DNA from: JAYPAN01 sp049597955
Lineage (GTDB): Bacteria > Pseudomonadota > Alphaproteobacteria > RS24
NCBI GenBank assembly: GCA_049597955.1
Contig: JBMYND010000004.1
Coordinates: forward strand, 1-64,000
Length of the DNA stretch: 64,000 nt
Direction: 5' to 3'
The notes under the pieces are model-generated. The model was not told the DNA's origin, did no database searches, and was given only the letters and a program-made list of their open reading frames with translations. Shown piece after piece: positions 45,178 through 54,117 of the stretch (position 1 is the first letter of the stretch; every line of letters starts with the position of its first letter). A program made the position numbers and the translations under genes.

Positions 45178-45188
45178 GCGCCTATATA
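45161..45188 (+). promoter_or_regulatory. Candidate pdxH promoter overlapping the Sel1 gene start
   Basis: TTGCAC (45161-45166), 16 bases, TATATA (45183-45188), inside the palindrome CTATATATAG (45182-45191). The -10 symmetry means that the same box could be read on both strands. Confidence 0.4.
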
Positions 45189-45222
45189 TAGCGCAATTCG
45201 CTCTGGCGAGAAAGGACGGCGC

Positions 45223-45852
45223 ATGGCCGAAATCAGTGACATAATTGCCGACCGGCAATGGATTGACAGCCCATCCGCTGACCCGATGGCGGTTTTTGAC
45301 GCTTGGCTGGCCGCTGCCGAAGCGCATGAATTGAATGACCCCAATGCCATGGCGCTGGCCACGGCACAAAATGACATGCCGAATGTGCGCATGGTGTTGC
45401 TGAAAGGGCATGATGCGCGCGGCTTTGTGTTTTACACCAATCTTGAAAGCGTCAAGGGTGCCGAGCTGGCCGCCAATGGCAAGGCCAGCCTTTGTTTTCA
45501 CTGGAAAAGCCTGCAAAGACAAGTGCGCGTGCAAGGGCTGGTCAGTCCGGTAGCGGCGGAAGAAGCAGACGCATATTATAATTCGCGCGGCCGTGGCAGT
45601 CGCTTGGGCGCCTGGGCGTCGCAGCAATCGCGCCCCTTGGCCGACCGCGAGACTTTGGAAAAGGCGCTGGCCGAAACAGAGGCAAGATTTGCCGATGCTG
45701 ACATTCCGCGTCCGCCGCATTGGTCGGGTTGGCGGGTGGCCCCGCTTTACATAGAATTCTGGCAGGATGGCGCACATCGATTGCATGACCGGCTGGCCTA
45801 TCGGCGTGAAAATACTGACGCGGCATGGCAGCAGGGAAGGCTTTTTCCATAA
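45223..45852 (+). CDS. pdxH: Pyridoxamine 5'-phosphate oxidase
   Basis: 209 residues from ATG 45223 (AAAGGA upstream). NVRMVLLKGHDARGFVFYTN, the FMN-binding FHWKSLQRQVRVQG, SRLGAWASQQSRPL and the C-terminal WSGWRVAPLYIEFWQDGAHRLH are diagnostic. It oxidises pyridoxamine or pyridoxine phosphate to pyridoxal phosphate. Followed after 52 bases by the interrupted cation efflux gene. Confidence 0.95.
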   Translation: MAEISDIIADRQWIDSPSADPMAVFDAWLAAAEAHELNDPNAMALATAQNDMPNVRMVLLKGHDARGFVFYTNLESVKGAELAANGKASLCFHWKSLQRQVRVQGLVSPVAAEEADAYYNSRGRGSRLGAWASQQSRPLADRETLEKALAETEARFADADIPRPPHWSGWRVAPLYIEFWQDGAHRLHDRLAYRRENTDAAWQQGRLFP

Positions 45853-45904
45853 TCGCCCCGTTCTATGCTAGGCTTGGCTTTGCCTGCTGAAGGAAAAAGC
45901 CAAT

Positions 45905-46837
45905 ATGGACACGCAAGAAAAAACGCAAAGAACAGCCCCGCCCGCATCCGCCGACCGGCTGGTGCGGCTGACCGCTTTGCTGGCTATTTGTGTGGCTGTT
46001 ATTATGGTGGCGATGAAAGGCTTTGCCTGGTTTGTTACCGGCTCGGTTGCCCTGCTGGGGGCATTTCTTGATGCGATTATGGATTTGTCGCTGTCGGTGA
46101 TGAATTTTTTCGTCATCCGCCATGCCCAAACCCCCGCCGACCATTAACATCGCTTCGGGCATGGCAAGGCGGAAGCACTGGCAGCATTGGCGCAGGCGTC
46201 GCTATTGTCGCTGCTGGCTGCCTATTTGTTATATGAAGCGGCATTGGCACTGCTGAAACCCAAGCCGATAGATGAAAGCCTTGTCGGGATTGGCATTATT
46301 CTGGTGTCGATTATCCTGACTTTGGGGCTGGTTTTTGTGCAGAAGCGGGTGGCAAAAGCCACCCATTCGGTCGCCATAGCGGCTGACTCCGCCCATTATG
46401 AAGCCGATTTATACATGAATCTGGCGATAATCGTGACGCTGGTGCTGTCAGGGCAATTTGGCTTGCCGCATATTGACCCATTGCTTGGTCTGGTTGTGGC
46501 CGGTCTGATGGCCAATAGCGCCAGACAGATTTTCACCTCGGCCGGCAACCAGCTTATGGACAGGGAGTTGGACGAGGCGCAACGCGCTGAGATAAAGCAC
46601 ATCATCCTGTCGCATCCTTTGGTGCGCGGCCTGCATGATTTACGCACAAGGCGTGCCGGCACAAATATATTTATTCAATGCCATATTGAACTGGATGGCG
46701 ATATTAGCCTTAATCAGGCGCACCGCATTTCCGATGCGGTTGAGGCGCAGGTCATGGCGGCCTTTCCGACGGCGGAAGTGATGATTCACCAAGACCCGGA
46801 AGGCCATGAGACTTTAACGCCGCTTGAGCGCAGCTAG
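45905..46837 (+). pseudogene. fieF: FieF-like cation diffusion facilitator interrupted by in-frame TAA
   Basis: Codons 1-80 read as the first helices of a cation diffusion facilitator (WFVTGSVALLGAFLDAIMDL, with both metal-site Asp) up to QTPADH. A TAA at 46145-46147 follows, and the same frame continues HRFGHGKAEALAALAQASLL through all later helices to 46837. The second metal pair (ADSAHYEADL) and the cytoplasmic C-terminal domain (RTRRAGTNIFIQCHIEL, VMIHQDPEGHE) are intact. The FieF consensus here reads PADxxHxFGHGKAE, so the TAA replaces one residue, likely GAA or CAA by a single change. It may be a real recent nonsense mutation or a sequence error. Otherwise the 309 sense codons match full-length FieF (Fe/Zn/Cd export). 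Confidence 0.85.
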
Positions 46838-46850
46838 CCGAAACTATAGG

Positions 46851-48305
46851 TCACGCGGCATTTTCCGGCGGCAGCCAGCCATAGCCCATATCTTCCAGCA
46901 TTTGCGCGACCGCCAGCGGCGTATTGTCCTCATAGGCCGGGCCGACAATCTGCATCCCGAAGGGCAGGCCGGAAGAATGCCGCGCCAAGGGCACGCTGGT
47001 TGCCGGCAGGCCGCATAATGTCGCCACACCCGGCCAGACAATATTGTCGAAATAATCACGTTCCGCGCCGTTCACGGTTATTTTGCGGGCGGTAAAGTCA
47101 GCCGAGTGGTCATGCGCCATGGCCGGTGTCGGTGAGACCGGGCAAAATATGACATCCACCTGCTCAAACAATGCGGCCCATTTGGCGGCCAATTGGGTGC
47201 GCTCTTCATGCCAGTTTTGCCAATCGGCATGCGACAGGCGCGCCCCGCGCGCCTGCAAGACCGGCCAAGATGTGTCATTTTCGGGCGCTGCATCTATCAC
47301 TGCCTGCAACCGCGCATGCACGCTTGGCGAATAGCCGCGTCCCATTGTGGCGTTGAGCAGCATCATATAAACTTCTGTGTGGCGGGTGAGGCTGAAATCC
47401 GGCTTGACAGGAATAAGCCGCGCGCCCTTGCCGGCCAATTTTTCGGCCGCTTCGACAATCGCCGTTTCAATCTCGCTGTCCACTTCGCAAAACCCATCGC
47501 TGGCCCACACGCCAATGCGCAAATCTTCCGGCTTTTCGGCACGCGGCCCTTGCAGCCCAATCTGCATGGCCTGTGAGGCTGGCGGCTCCAGCCCGACAGT
47601 CAGGTCGAAAGCGAGGCGAATATCGGCAACATATTTGCCAAGCGGGCCCACCACGCTCAAATCAGAGGCGGCCCGCGCGCCGTGAACCGGCGGCACATGA
47701 CCGCGGGGTGGCACAATGCCCAAAGTCGGCTTATGGCCAAACAGCCCGCAATAATGGGCCGGTATGCGGATTGAGCCGCCAATATCGCTGCCATATTCAA
47801 GCGGCGTCATACCGGCAGCCAGCGCGGCGGTGGAACCACCGGAAGAGCCGCCCGGCGTATGCGCCGGATTATGCGGATTATTGGTTGTGCCATGCAGGGC
47901 GTTATAGCTTTGCCAATCGGCGCAAAATAGCGGCGTATTGGTTTTGCCAAGCATAATGGCACCTGCCTGTTTCAACCTTTGCACGACAACCGCATCATTT
48001 TCAGAAATAATATTGGCGAAATTGGGTGCGCCGACATCGCAGGTCAAGCCTGTCACCTCAAAAGCGTCTTTAATGGTCATTGGCACGCCATGTAACGGCC
48101 CGGCAATATCGCCCCTGTCGCGGGCTTTATCGGCGGCGCGCGCCTCATCCATAGCAGCCTCAAACCGCTCGGCAATGACCGCATTTATCGCCGGATTATG
48201 AGTGTTTATCTGCGCGATAAAATAGGCGGTCGCCTCTTGTGACGTCAGCTTGCCGTCAATAATGTCTTGGCCAATCTGTTTCGCGGACAGCTTATTTAAT
48301 GTCAT
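46851..48305 (-). CDS. Amidase (amidase-signature family)
   Basis: 484 residues from the ATG at 48305. Catalytic triad of the family: Lys79 in PMTIKDAFE, the cis-Ser in PGGSSGGSTAAL (about 154-155) and the nucleophile Ser178 in YGSDIGGSIRIPA. The AFEVTGL and SVVGPLGKYVADIRLAF segments fit. It hydrolyses an amide; the substrate is not predictable and it is not GatA (no gatCB beside it). Convergent with the fieF remnant, divergent from the ligase gene. Confidence 0.88.
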   Translation of the reverse strand: MTLNKLSAKQIGQDIIDGKLTSQEATAYFIAQINTHNPAINAVIAERFEAAMDEARAADKARDRGDIAGPLHGVPMTIKDAFEVTGLTCDVGAPNFANIISENDAVVVQRLKQAGAIMLGKTNTPLFCADWQSYNALHGTTNNPHNPAHTPGGSSGGSTAALAAGMTPLEYGSDIGGSIRIPAHYCGLFGHKPTLGIVPPRGHVPPVHGARAASDLSVVGPLGKYVADIRLAFDLTVGLEPPASQAMQIGLQGPRAEKPEDLRIGVWASDGFCEVDSEIETAIVEAAEKLAGKGARLIPVKPDFSLTRHTEVYMMLLNATMGRGYSPSVHARLQAVIDAAPENDTSWPVLQARGARLSHADWQNWHEERTQLAAKWAALFEQVDVIFCPVSPTPAMAHDHSADFTARKITVNGAERDYFDNIVWPGVATLCGLPATSVPLARHSSGLPFGMQIVGPAYEDNTPLAVAQMLEDMGYGWLPPENAA

Positions 48306-48399
48306 TTTCTCTCCCCTTGCTCTGGACATTGGACGTCCATTTGCGCATATATTACACCATATCAAGTGACCGTTTGGAAAGTCACACAGGGAGGATTCA

Positions 48400-50043
48400 A
48401 TGTTTGGAAAAATGCAGGATGTGCCGCTTCTGGTCAATTCAATTCTTGATCATGCGCTGGTCAATCATGGCGAGCGCGAGATTGTTTCAAGACTGGTGGA
48501 AGGCAATATCCACCGCGAGACTTATGCCGATATGCATTTGCGCGCCCGCAAGCTGTCGCAGGCGCTTCAAAAGCTGGGCATGGGGCAGGGCGATGTCATT
48601 GCCACGCTGGCTTGGAATACGCATCGGCATTTTGAAGCCTGGTATGGCATTACCGGCATTGGCGCGGTTTATCATACGCTCAATCCGCGCCTGTTCCCTG
48701 ACCAGCTCACCTATATTATCAATCACGCCCAAGACCGGCTGATTTTGACCGATTTGACCTTTTTGCCAATCCTCGAAGGCTTGGCCGACAGCATCCCCAA
48801 TGTTCAGGGGATTATTGTGCTTACCGATGCCGCGCATATGCCGGAAACCTCATTAAAAAATGTCCATTGCTATGAAGATTTGCTGGATGGTCAAAGCGGC
48901 GATTTCAATTGGGTGCAGGTTGACGAGCGCGCGCCTTGCGGCATGTGCTACACTTCCGGCACAACCGGCAATCCCAAAGGCGTGTGTTATACGCATCGCT
49001 CCAATGTGTTGCATACGCTGGTGGCCAATTCAGCCGATGTGATGGGCATTAGCAGCACGGACAGCGTCTTGCCGGTCGTGCCAATGTTTCACGCCAATGC
49101 TTGGGGGCTGGCTTTCACTGCGCCTGCTGCCGGTGCCAAAGTGGTTAATCCCGGCCCCAATATGGATGGCGAAAGCATTTATCAATTACTGTCGGAAGAG
49201 CAAGTCAGCTTTACCGCGGCTGTGCCAACTGTCTGGCTGATGTTGCTGCAGCATTTGGAGGCCAATAATCTCAAATTGCCGCATCTGAACAGCGTGGCAA
49301 TTGGCGGCTCTGCTGTGCCGCGTGTCATGCTTGAAAAATTTGAGCGCGATTATGGTGTCTCGGTCATGCATGCTTGGGGCATGACGGAAACCTCGCCGCT
49401 GGGGTCAATTGCCGCTTTCAAATCCGGCATGGAAGACATGAACTTTGACGAGCAAATGGATATTAAAGTCAAGCAGGGGCGCGTGCCTTATCTGGTGGAA
49501 ATGAAAATCACCGATGATGAGGGCAAGGAATTGCCGCGCGATGGCAAGGCATTCGGCCATTTGAAAGTGCGCGGGCCGTTTATTGTCGGCGAATATATTA
49601 AGGGCGATGGCGGCGATATTCTTGATGAGGAAGGGTTTTTCGACACGGGCGATGTGGCAACAATTGACCCGCTCGGCTTTATGCAAATCACTGACCGTTC
49701 CAAAGATGTCATCAAATCCGGCGGTGAATGGATTTCATCAATTGAGATTGAAAATATCGCGGTTGGCCATGAAAAAATTCAGGAAGCCGCCGTTATCGGT
49801 ATTGCACACCCCAAATGGGATGAGCGCCCCTTATTGGTGATTGTCAAAAATGAGGGCGCTGACATCAGCAAGGAAGAGGTTCTCGGCTTTTTGGAAGGCA
49901 AAATCGCCAAATGGTGGATGCCCGATGACGTCGCTTTTGTCGATGAGATTCCCCACACGGCGACCGGCAAAATTCAAAAGCTGACCCTGCGTGAGCAATT
50001 TGCCGATTACACTTTGCCGACAGCCAGTTCGGCGGCTGAGTAA
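48400..50043 (+). CDS. Acyl-CoA ligase, DmdB-like (3-methylmercaptopropionyl-CoA ligase family)
   Basis: 547 residues, ATG after GGGAGGA. AMP-forming ligase: CYTSGTTGNPKGVCYTHRS near 184, HAWGMTETSP, FDTGDVATIDPLGFMQITDR and the catalytic Lys in PHTATGKIQKL. The N-terminus (MFGKMQDVPLLVNSILDHA, EIVSRLVEGNIHRETYAD) resembles the DmdB ligases that activate 3-methylmercaptopropionate during DMSP demethylation in marine bacteria, and medium-chain fatty-acid ligases. The DmdB call rests on remembered family features. No dmdA, dmdC or certain dmdD is beside it. Confidence 0.8.
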   Translation: MFGKMQDVPLLVNSILDHALVNHGEREIVSRLVEGNIHRETYADMHLRARKLSQALQKLGMGQGDVIATLAWNTHRHFEAWYGITGIGAVYHTLNPRLFPDQLTYIINHAQDRLILTDLTFLPILEGLADSIPNVQGIIVLTDAAHMPETSLKNVHCYEDLLDGQSGDFNWVQVDERAPCGMCYTSGTTGNPKGVCYTHRSNVLHTLVANSADVMGISSTDSVLPVVPMFHANAWGLAFTAPAAGAKVVNPGPNMDGESIYQLLSEEQVSFTAAVPTVWLMLLQHLEANNLKLPHLNSVAIGGSAVPRVMLEKFERDYGVSVMHAWGMTETSPLGSIAAFKSGMEDMNFDEQMDIKVKQGRVPYLVEMKITDDEGKELPRDGKAFGHLKVRGPFIVGEYIKGDGGDILDEEGFFDTGDVATIDPLGFMQITDRSKDVIKSGGEWISSIEIENIAVGHEKIQEAAVIGIAHPKWDERPLLVIVKNEGADISKEEVLGFLEGKIAKWWMPDDVAFVDEIPHTATGKIQKLTLREQFADYTLPTASSAAE

Positions 50044-50045
50044 TC

Positions 50046-50777
50046 ATGGCCAAGCAGCCCTTAAAAGCACGGCTTGGCGGGTGGAGCCTGCGTGTGTGTC
50101 TGGCCGGTATTGGGCTGGCCGTCATATCGATTGTTTTGTTCCGGCTTGGGCTGATTGGCCATTTGGCGGCTTTGGGCGGTCTTGCGCTGATGGGGTTGCT
50201 GGCCCTGCTTGCTCTGGCCTTGGCGATTATTGGCTTGATAACCGGTTTGGGTGGCGACCGGCGCGCAAACCAGACGGCGCTGATTGCGCTGCTTGTGTCT
50301 CTGTTTATCGCCTATGGGCCGTTAACCATGGCGCGCAAGCTCGACAGCGTGCCGCTCATCAATGATATTTCAACCGATTTGGTCAATCCGCCTGTGTTTA
50401 TTACCGTGCCGAATATCAGGGCGGCAAATGACAATAAATTAACGCTGGACAGTGAAAGATTGGCCAAGCAGCAGGCTTTTTATACAAGCCTTACCGGTCT
50501 GGACAGCGCGCTGTCGCCGCAAGCCGCCTTTGGGCGCGCTTTGGATTTGACCAATGCGCGGGGCTGGGATGTGGTCACGGCCAAGCCGGCAGACGGGCAT
50601 ATTGAGGCGACGGCGACAAGCGTCATATTTGGTTTCAAGGATGATATTGTTATCCGAATTGCGCCGAAAAATAGCGGCTCGAAAATTGATATGCGCTCGG
50701 CCTCGCGGCTCGGTCGTTCCGACCTTGGGGTGAATGCGGCGCGTATTGAGGCTTTTCTGACAGATTTTGCCGATTAG
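50046..50777 (+). CDS. DUF1499 membrane protein
   Basis: 243 residues. Three membrane helices in the first 95 residues, then a soluble domain starting PLINDISTDLVNPPVFITV and containing GWDVVTAKPADGHIEATATS and IDMRSASRLGRSDLGVNAAR, which is the DUF1499 pattern. Function unknown. ATG 2 bases after the ligase stop, so co-transcribed. Confidence 0.85.
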   Translation: MAKQPLKARLGGWSLRVCLAGIGLAVISIVLFRLGLIGHLAALGGLALMGLLALLALALAIIGLITGLGGDRRANQTALIALLVSLFIAYGPLTMARKLDSVPLINDISTDLVNPPVFITVPNIRAANDNKLTLDSERLAKQQAFYTSLTGLDSALSPQAAFGRALDLTNARGWDVVTAKPADGHIEATATSVIFGFKDDIVIRIAPKNSGSKIDMRSASRLGRSDLGVNAARIEAFLTDFAD

Positions 50778-50791
50778 GCTTTATGGCGTCA

Positions 50792-51691
50792 TCAGGCGAG
50801 ATGGTAAGTGCCATCGACGGATGGCTTGCCATCGCATGTCACAATCCCGCGCGCGACCATATCATGCATATGCGCCAACACAGACAATGCGGCGGCCGGA
50901 TGCAGGCGTTCATCCACTGCGGCATAGATAATTTTCACCATATCGCGTATATGCGTGTCACCGGCGGCCAGACGGTCTTTAATTTGCTGCTCGCGCGCCC
51001 GCCTGTGGTCAATATAGGCCTGAACAAATTGCTTGGGATTTTCAATGCATGTGCCATGGGTTGGCCAGTAAATTGCGTCATCGCGGGCCAGCAAATCTTC
51101 CAATGCTTGCATGTAATCGCGCATATTGCCATCGGGCGGGGCTATCACACTGGTTGACCACCCCATCACATGGTCGCCGGTAAACAGGGCTTTTTCTTCG
51201 CGCAATGCAAAGCACATATGGTTGGCCATATGGCCGGGGGTGAAAACACATTCCAGCGACCAGTCTGCCCCTTCAATAATATCGCCATGGGCGATGATAT
51301 GGTTGGGGGCAAAGCTGTCATCCACATCTTCTTCAAGGCGCGGCCCGTCAAAATCTTCTGTATTGGGCGGTGCATAGGCATAAATCGGCGCACCTGTGCG
51401 TTTTTGCAAGGGCAGGCTGGCCGGTGAGTGATCCAAATGCGTGTGCGTCACCAAAATATGGCTGACGGTTTCGCCCTCATCCAGCGCCGCCAATATCGCG
51501 TCCACATGGTCGTCCAGCATCGGGCCGGGGTCAATCACAGCCACTTGCCCATTGCCGATAATATAAGTGCCGGTGCCGGTAAAGGTGAAGGGCCCGGGAT
51601 TATTGGCAATCACCCGACGAATGCGTGGCGACAAGCGGTCAACCTCGCCATAGGTAAAATCGAATTCTGTCACAAATGGTATGGCTGACAT
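50792..51691 (-). CDS. MBL-fold metallohydrolase, LACTB2-like
   Basis: 299 residues from ATG 51691. The zinc motif is THTHLDHSPA (HxHxDH), with further ligands in FTPGHMANHM and FTGDHVMGWS. A C-terminal winged-helix-like segment (HIRDMVKIIYAAVDERLHPA, then LSVLAHMHDMVARG) is the LACTB2 feature. Relatives act as hydrolases or endoribonucleases; the substrate here is unknown. Convergent with DUF1499. Confidence 0.85.
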   Translation of the reverse strand: MSAIPFVTEFDFTYGEVDRLSPRIRRVIANNPGPFTFTGTGTYIIGNGQVAVIDPGPMLDDHVDAILAALDEGETVSHILVTHTHLDHSPASLPLQKRTGAPIYAYAPPNTEDFDGPRLEEDVDDSFAPNHIIAHGDIIEGADWSLECVFTPGHMANHMCFALREEKALFTGDHVMGWSTSVIAPPDGNMRDYMQALEDLLARDDAIYWPTHGTCIENPKQFVQAYIDHRRAREQQIKDRLAAGDTHIRDMVKIIYAAVDERLHPAAALSVLAHMHDMVARGIVTCDGKPSVDGTYHLA

Positions 51692-51734
51692 GCTATCCTC
51701 CCCTGAATGGGGAGTATTATAGGCGTTTCCGGTC

Positions 51735-52160
51735 ATGGTGAAAGAGACATTCGCGGCGCAGGGCATGGCAATGTTAAGCCTTGTCGGTCGGCTGTTATTT
51801 GTGGTCAGGCGTTTTGCGATTAGCCTTTCGGCATTGCTGGCACTGGTGATTGGCTGGCTGTCGCTGGCACCGCTCACCGCATTGCCGGCCGCGCCGGGCG
51901 GTGACAAGCTGGCGCATATTATCGCCTATGGCGCGCTTGCCTTTCCGATTAGTCTGCGCGACGCGCGCCAATTTATACCTTTTCTGGCGGTTTTTATCGC
52001 CTATGGCGGTGTGATTGAGCTGGTGCAGCCCTTGGTCAACAGATATGGCGAATGGGCTGATTTTGCGGTTAACGGGCTTGGTTGTGGGCTGGGGTTTTTG
52101 GCGGCACGATTGGCGCGGCATTTATTTCGCAAAACTTTGCTTGCCGGAAGCGGGCAATAA
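51735..52160 (+). CDS. VanZ-like membrane protein
   Basis: 141 residues with four hydrophobic helices. GGDKLAHIIAYGALAFP followed by YGGVIELVQPLVNRYGEWADFAVNGLGCGLG is the VanZ-like family pattern. Start at 51735 is the longest option; an internal ATG at 51765 or 51771 is possible. Role unknown; VanZ relatives alter glycopeptide sensitivity in Gram-positives but that does not carry over here. Confidence 0.75.
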   Translation: MVKETFAAQGMAMLSLVGRLLFVVRRFAISLSALLALVIGWLSLAPLTALPAAPGGDKLAHIIAYGALAFPISLRDARQFIPFLAVFIAYGGVIELVQPLVNRYGEWADFAVNGLGCGLGFLAARLARHLFRKTLLAGSGQ

Positions 52161-52241
52161 TTGGCACACTGCGAGGCAGGATAATGAGCTTTGGTGCAGG
52201 TCTGTTAATCGCGGCAATGCATCTCAAACAGGGAGACAGTC

Positions 52242-52613
52242 ATGTTTTTTCGTATTTTCACCGCGCTTTTCGGTTTGTTTTTTCTTACTTCCACCATTCA
52301 ATGGCTGACCAATCCGAAAATGGCGGCAGAAGGTTTGGCGATGGATTTGGTCACCGGCATGGGGCTGAACAGCCAGATTGGTGATTTTACCGCTTTTTTC
52401 TTCGCGCTCAGCACTTTCTTATTGGTCGGTGTGCTGCGTGAATCGCGTGATTTCATCATGGCGGCGATGCTGTTGCTTGGCTCGGCAGCCGTGTTTCGGA
52501 TATTGGCCGCGCTGTTTCACGATGCGCCATTGCTGAGTGTCGCGGTCGTTATTGAATTGGTCGGAACGGCGGTTTTTGCCGGTTATTGGCGTCAATTGAA
52601 CAAATATCAGTAA
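52242..52613 (+). CDS. Four-helix membrane protein, possibly DUF4345
   Basis: 123 residues with four predicted membrane helices. It starts MFFRIFTALFGLFFLTSTIQ, has the NPKMAAEGLAM segment and FFALSTFLLVG, and ends GTAVFAGYWRQLNKYQ. The layout resembles small DUF4345 proteins; function unknown. ATG follows GGGAGACAGTC. A hairpin follows immediately. Confidence 0.65.
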   Translation: MFFRIFTALFGLFFLTSTIQWLTNPKMAAEGLAMDLVTGMGLNSQIGDFTAFFFALSTFLLVGVLRESRDFIMAAMLLLGSAAVFRILAALFHDAPLLSVAVVIELVGTAVFAGYWRQLNKYQ

Positions 52614-52615
52614 GA

Positions 52616-52643
52616 CGGAAAGCGCCTAGGGCGCTGCCTTTCG
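52616..52643. terminator. Bidirectional terminator-like hairpin
   Basis: AGCGCC-TAG-GGCGCT (52621-52635) flanked by GAAAG and CTTTC arms. It lies between the DUF4345-like gene and the 3' end of the convergent tRNA-Pro and could end both transcripts. The T tracts are short. Confidence 0.5.
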
Positions 52644-52664
52644 CCACAATAGCGGTCTCAATAG

Positions 52665-52741
52665 TGGTCGGAGTGGCAGGATTTGAACCTGCGACCCCCT
52701 CGTCCCGAACGAGGTGCGCTACCAGGCTGCGCCACACTCCG
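52665..52741 (-). tRNA. tRNA-Pro (anticodon CGG)
   Basis: 77 bases including an encoded CCA end. Acceptor stem CGGAGTG pairs with CACTCCG, the anticodon stem-loop is CCTCG-TTCGGGA-CGAGG giving anticodon CGG, and the T arm is GCAGGTTCAAATCCTGC. Reads CCG. Confidence 0.97.
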
Positions 52742-52768
52742 CCATAATGCTTGCGCTTCGGCGCTGTG

Positions 52769-52797
52769 GTTATACAAAAGGCTTTGTCTGTGTGCAA
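52769..52797 (-). promoter_or_regulatory. Promoter of tRNA-Pro
   Basis: On the minus strand TTGCAC, a 17-base spacer and TATAAC; the tRNA 5' end is 27 bases downstream of the -10 box. Confidence 0.6.
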
Positions 52798-52866
52798 TAT
52801 GAATAGCGTGTTGCGCCTGTTAATTGAGGTGATAGAGTTTTCCGAACAACTCGGAAAGGGACAGCG

Positions 52867-53955
52867 ATGAACAAGAAGACGATTTCACCATTGCGATATG
52901 CGACCATAATTGCCTTATTGACGCTAAGCGCGGGTTTGGGCTGGCTGTTTTTTGCGCCCGTGCCATTTGACCCGGCGCCTGATACACGCTTTGCGCCAAA
53001 CCCGGCCGGCACCGGTATCTATGTCGGTAATAATGTTTTGGCCGGGGCAACCCATTTGGCAAGCGGTGAGGGGCCGGAAGGTATTGCCTTTGATGCGGCG
53101 GGTCGCCTTTATACCGGCCTGCATGATGGGCGAATTATACGGTTTGATGCGGGGTTACAAAGCGCGCCGGAAGAAATGGCCGATACGGGCGGGCGTCCGC
53201 TGGGCATGGAATTTGACGCCAAGGGCAATCTCATCATTGCCGATGCCGAAAAAGGCCTGTTGTCAATGGCACCCGATGGCGCGCTGACAGTGCTGACCAC
53301 CCATGTGAATGGGCGGCGGATGATTTTTGTCGATGATTTGGCGATTGCCGATGACGGCAAAATCTATTTTTCCGATGCCTCGCAGAATTACAGCTATGGG
53401 ACTGAAATCCTTGAAATTTTTGAAAGACGGCCCAGCGGTCGGTTGCTGGTTTATGACCCGGCCACGCAGGATACGCGGATTTTGCTCGATGATTTGTTTT
53501 TCGCCAATGGCGTTGCGATGGGGCCGCAAGACGCTTTTGTGCTGGTGACAGAGACATTCGGCCACCGCATTATGCGCTATTGGTTGAGTGGCGAAAAAGC
53601 TGGCACGGCTGATATATTCGCCGATAATTTCCCCGGCTATCTCGACAATATTACGGAAGCGCCCGGCGGCGGCTATTGGCTGGCCATTGTTGCGCCGCGC
53701 ACGGATGAGATTGACGCGCTGGTGGATAAGCCGTTCTGGCGAAAAGTGGTTTGGCGCATCATGGATTTGACCGGCGGCTCACCGGCGGAAATGCACAGCC
53801 GCGCGGTCAAGCTTGATGGCAAGGGAAAGGCGCGCATTTCAATGGATGACGGCACTGGCCATATTTTCATGATGACCAGCGTGATTGAACAAAATGGCCG
53901 TCTTTTTCTCGGCAGCACAATAAATGACGTTATTGGTGTAATTGACGCACCTTAA
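52867..53955 (+). CDS. SMP-30/strictosidine synthase-like beta-propeller protein
   Basis: 362 residues with an N-terminal membrane helix (about 10-30), so it is anchored or exported. The rest is a six-bladed propeller like APMAP/strictosidine synthase: GEGPEGIAFDAAGRLYTG, RPLGMEFDAKGNLIIADAEK, FVDDLAIADDGKIYFSDAS, FFANGVAMG and GYLDNITEAPGGGYW. The PEG, N-G and D-N motifs place the central calcium ligands. Family members are lactonases or esterases; the substrate is unknown. Confidence 0.85.
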   Translation: MNKKTISPLRYATIIALLTLSAGLGWLFFAPVPFDPAPDTRFAPNPAGTGIYVGNNVLAGATHLASGEGPEGIAFDAAGRLYTGLHDGRIIRFDAGLQSAPEEMADTGGRPLGMEFDAKGNLIIADAEKGLLSMAPDGALTVLTTHVNGRRMIFVDDLAIADDGKIYFSDASQNYSYGTEILEIFERRPSGRLLVYDPATQDTRILLDDLFFANGVAMGPQDAFVLVTETFGHRIMRYWLSGEKAGTADIFADNFPGYLDNITEAPGGGYWLAIVAPRTDEIDALVDKPFWRKVVWRIMDLTGGSPAEMHSRAVKLDGKGKARISMDDGTGHIFMMTSVIEQNGRLFLGSTINDVIGVIDAP

Positions 53956-54008
53956 AGGACATTTTGCGCTAGACCGATGGCGGCAGTTTGTATATTTTCC
54001 CGTTCAGT

Positions 54009-54083
<75 letters not shown>

Positions 54084-54117
54084 GTTTTCAAAACAATAGC
54101 GGATAGATTTAGGCTGG

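Noticed and set aside
44686..45786. Long 366-codon frame for the Sel1 lipoprotein
   Set aside because: The upstream part overlaps pdxH in antisense; the ATG at 45177 begins a clear lipoprotein signal.
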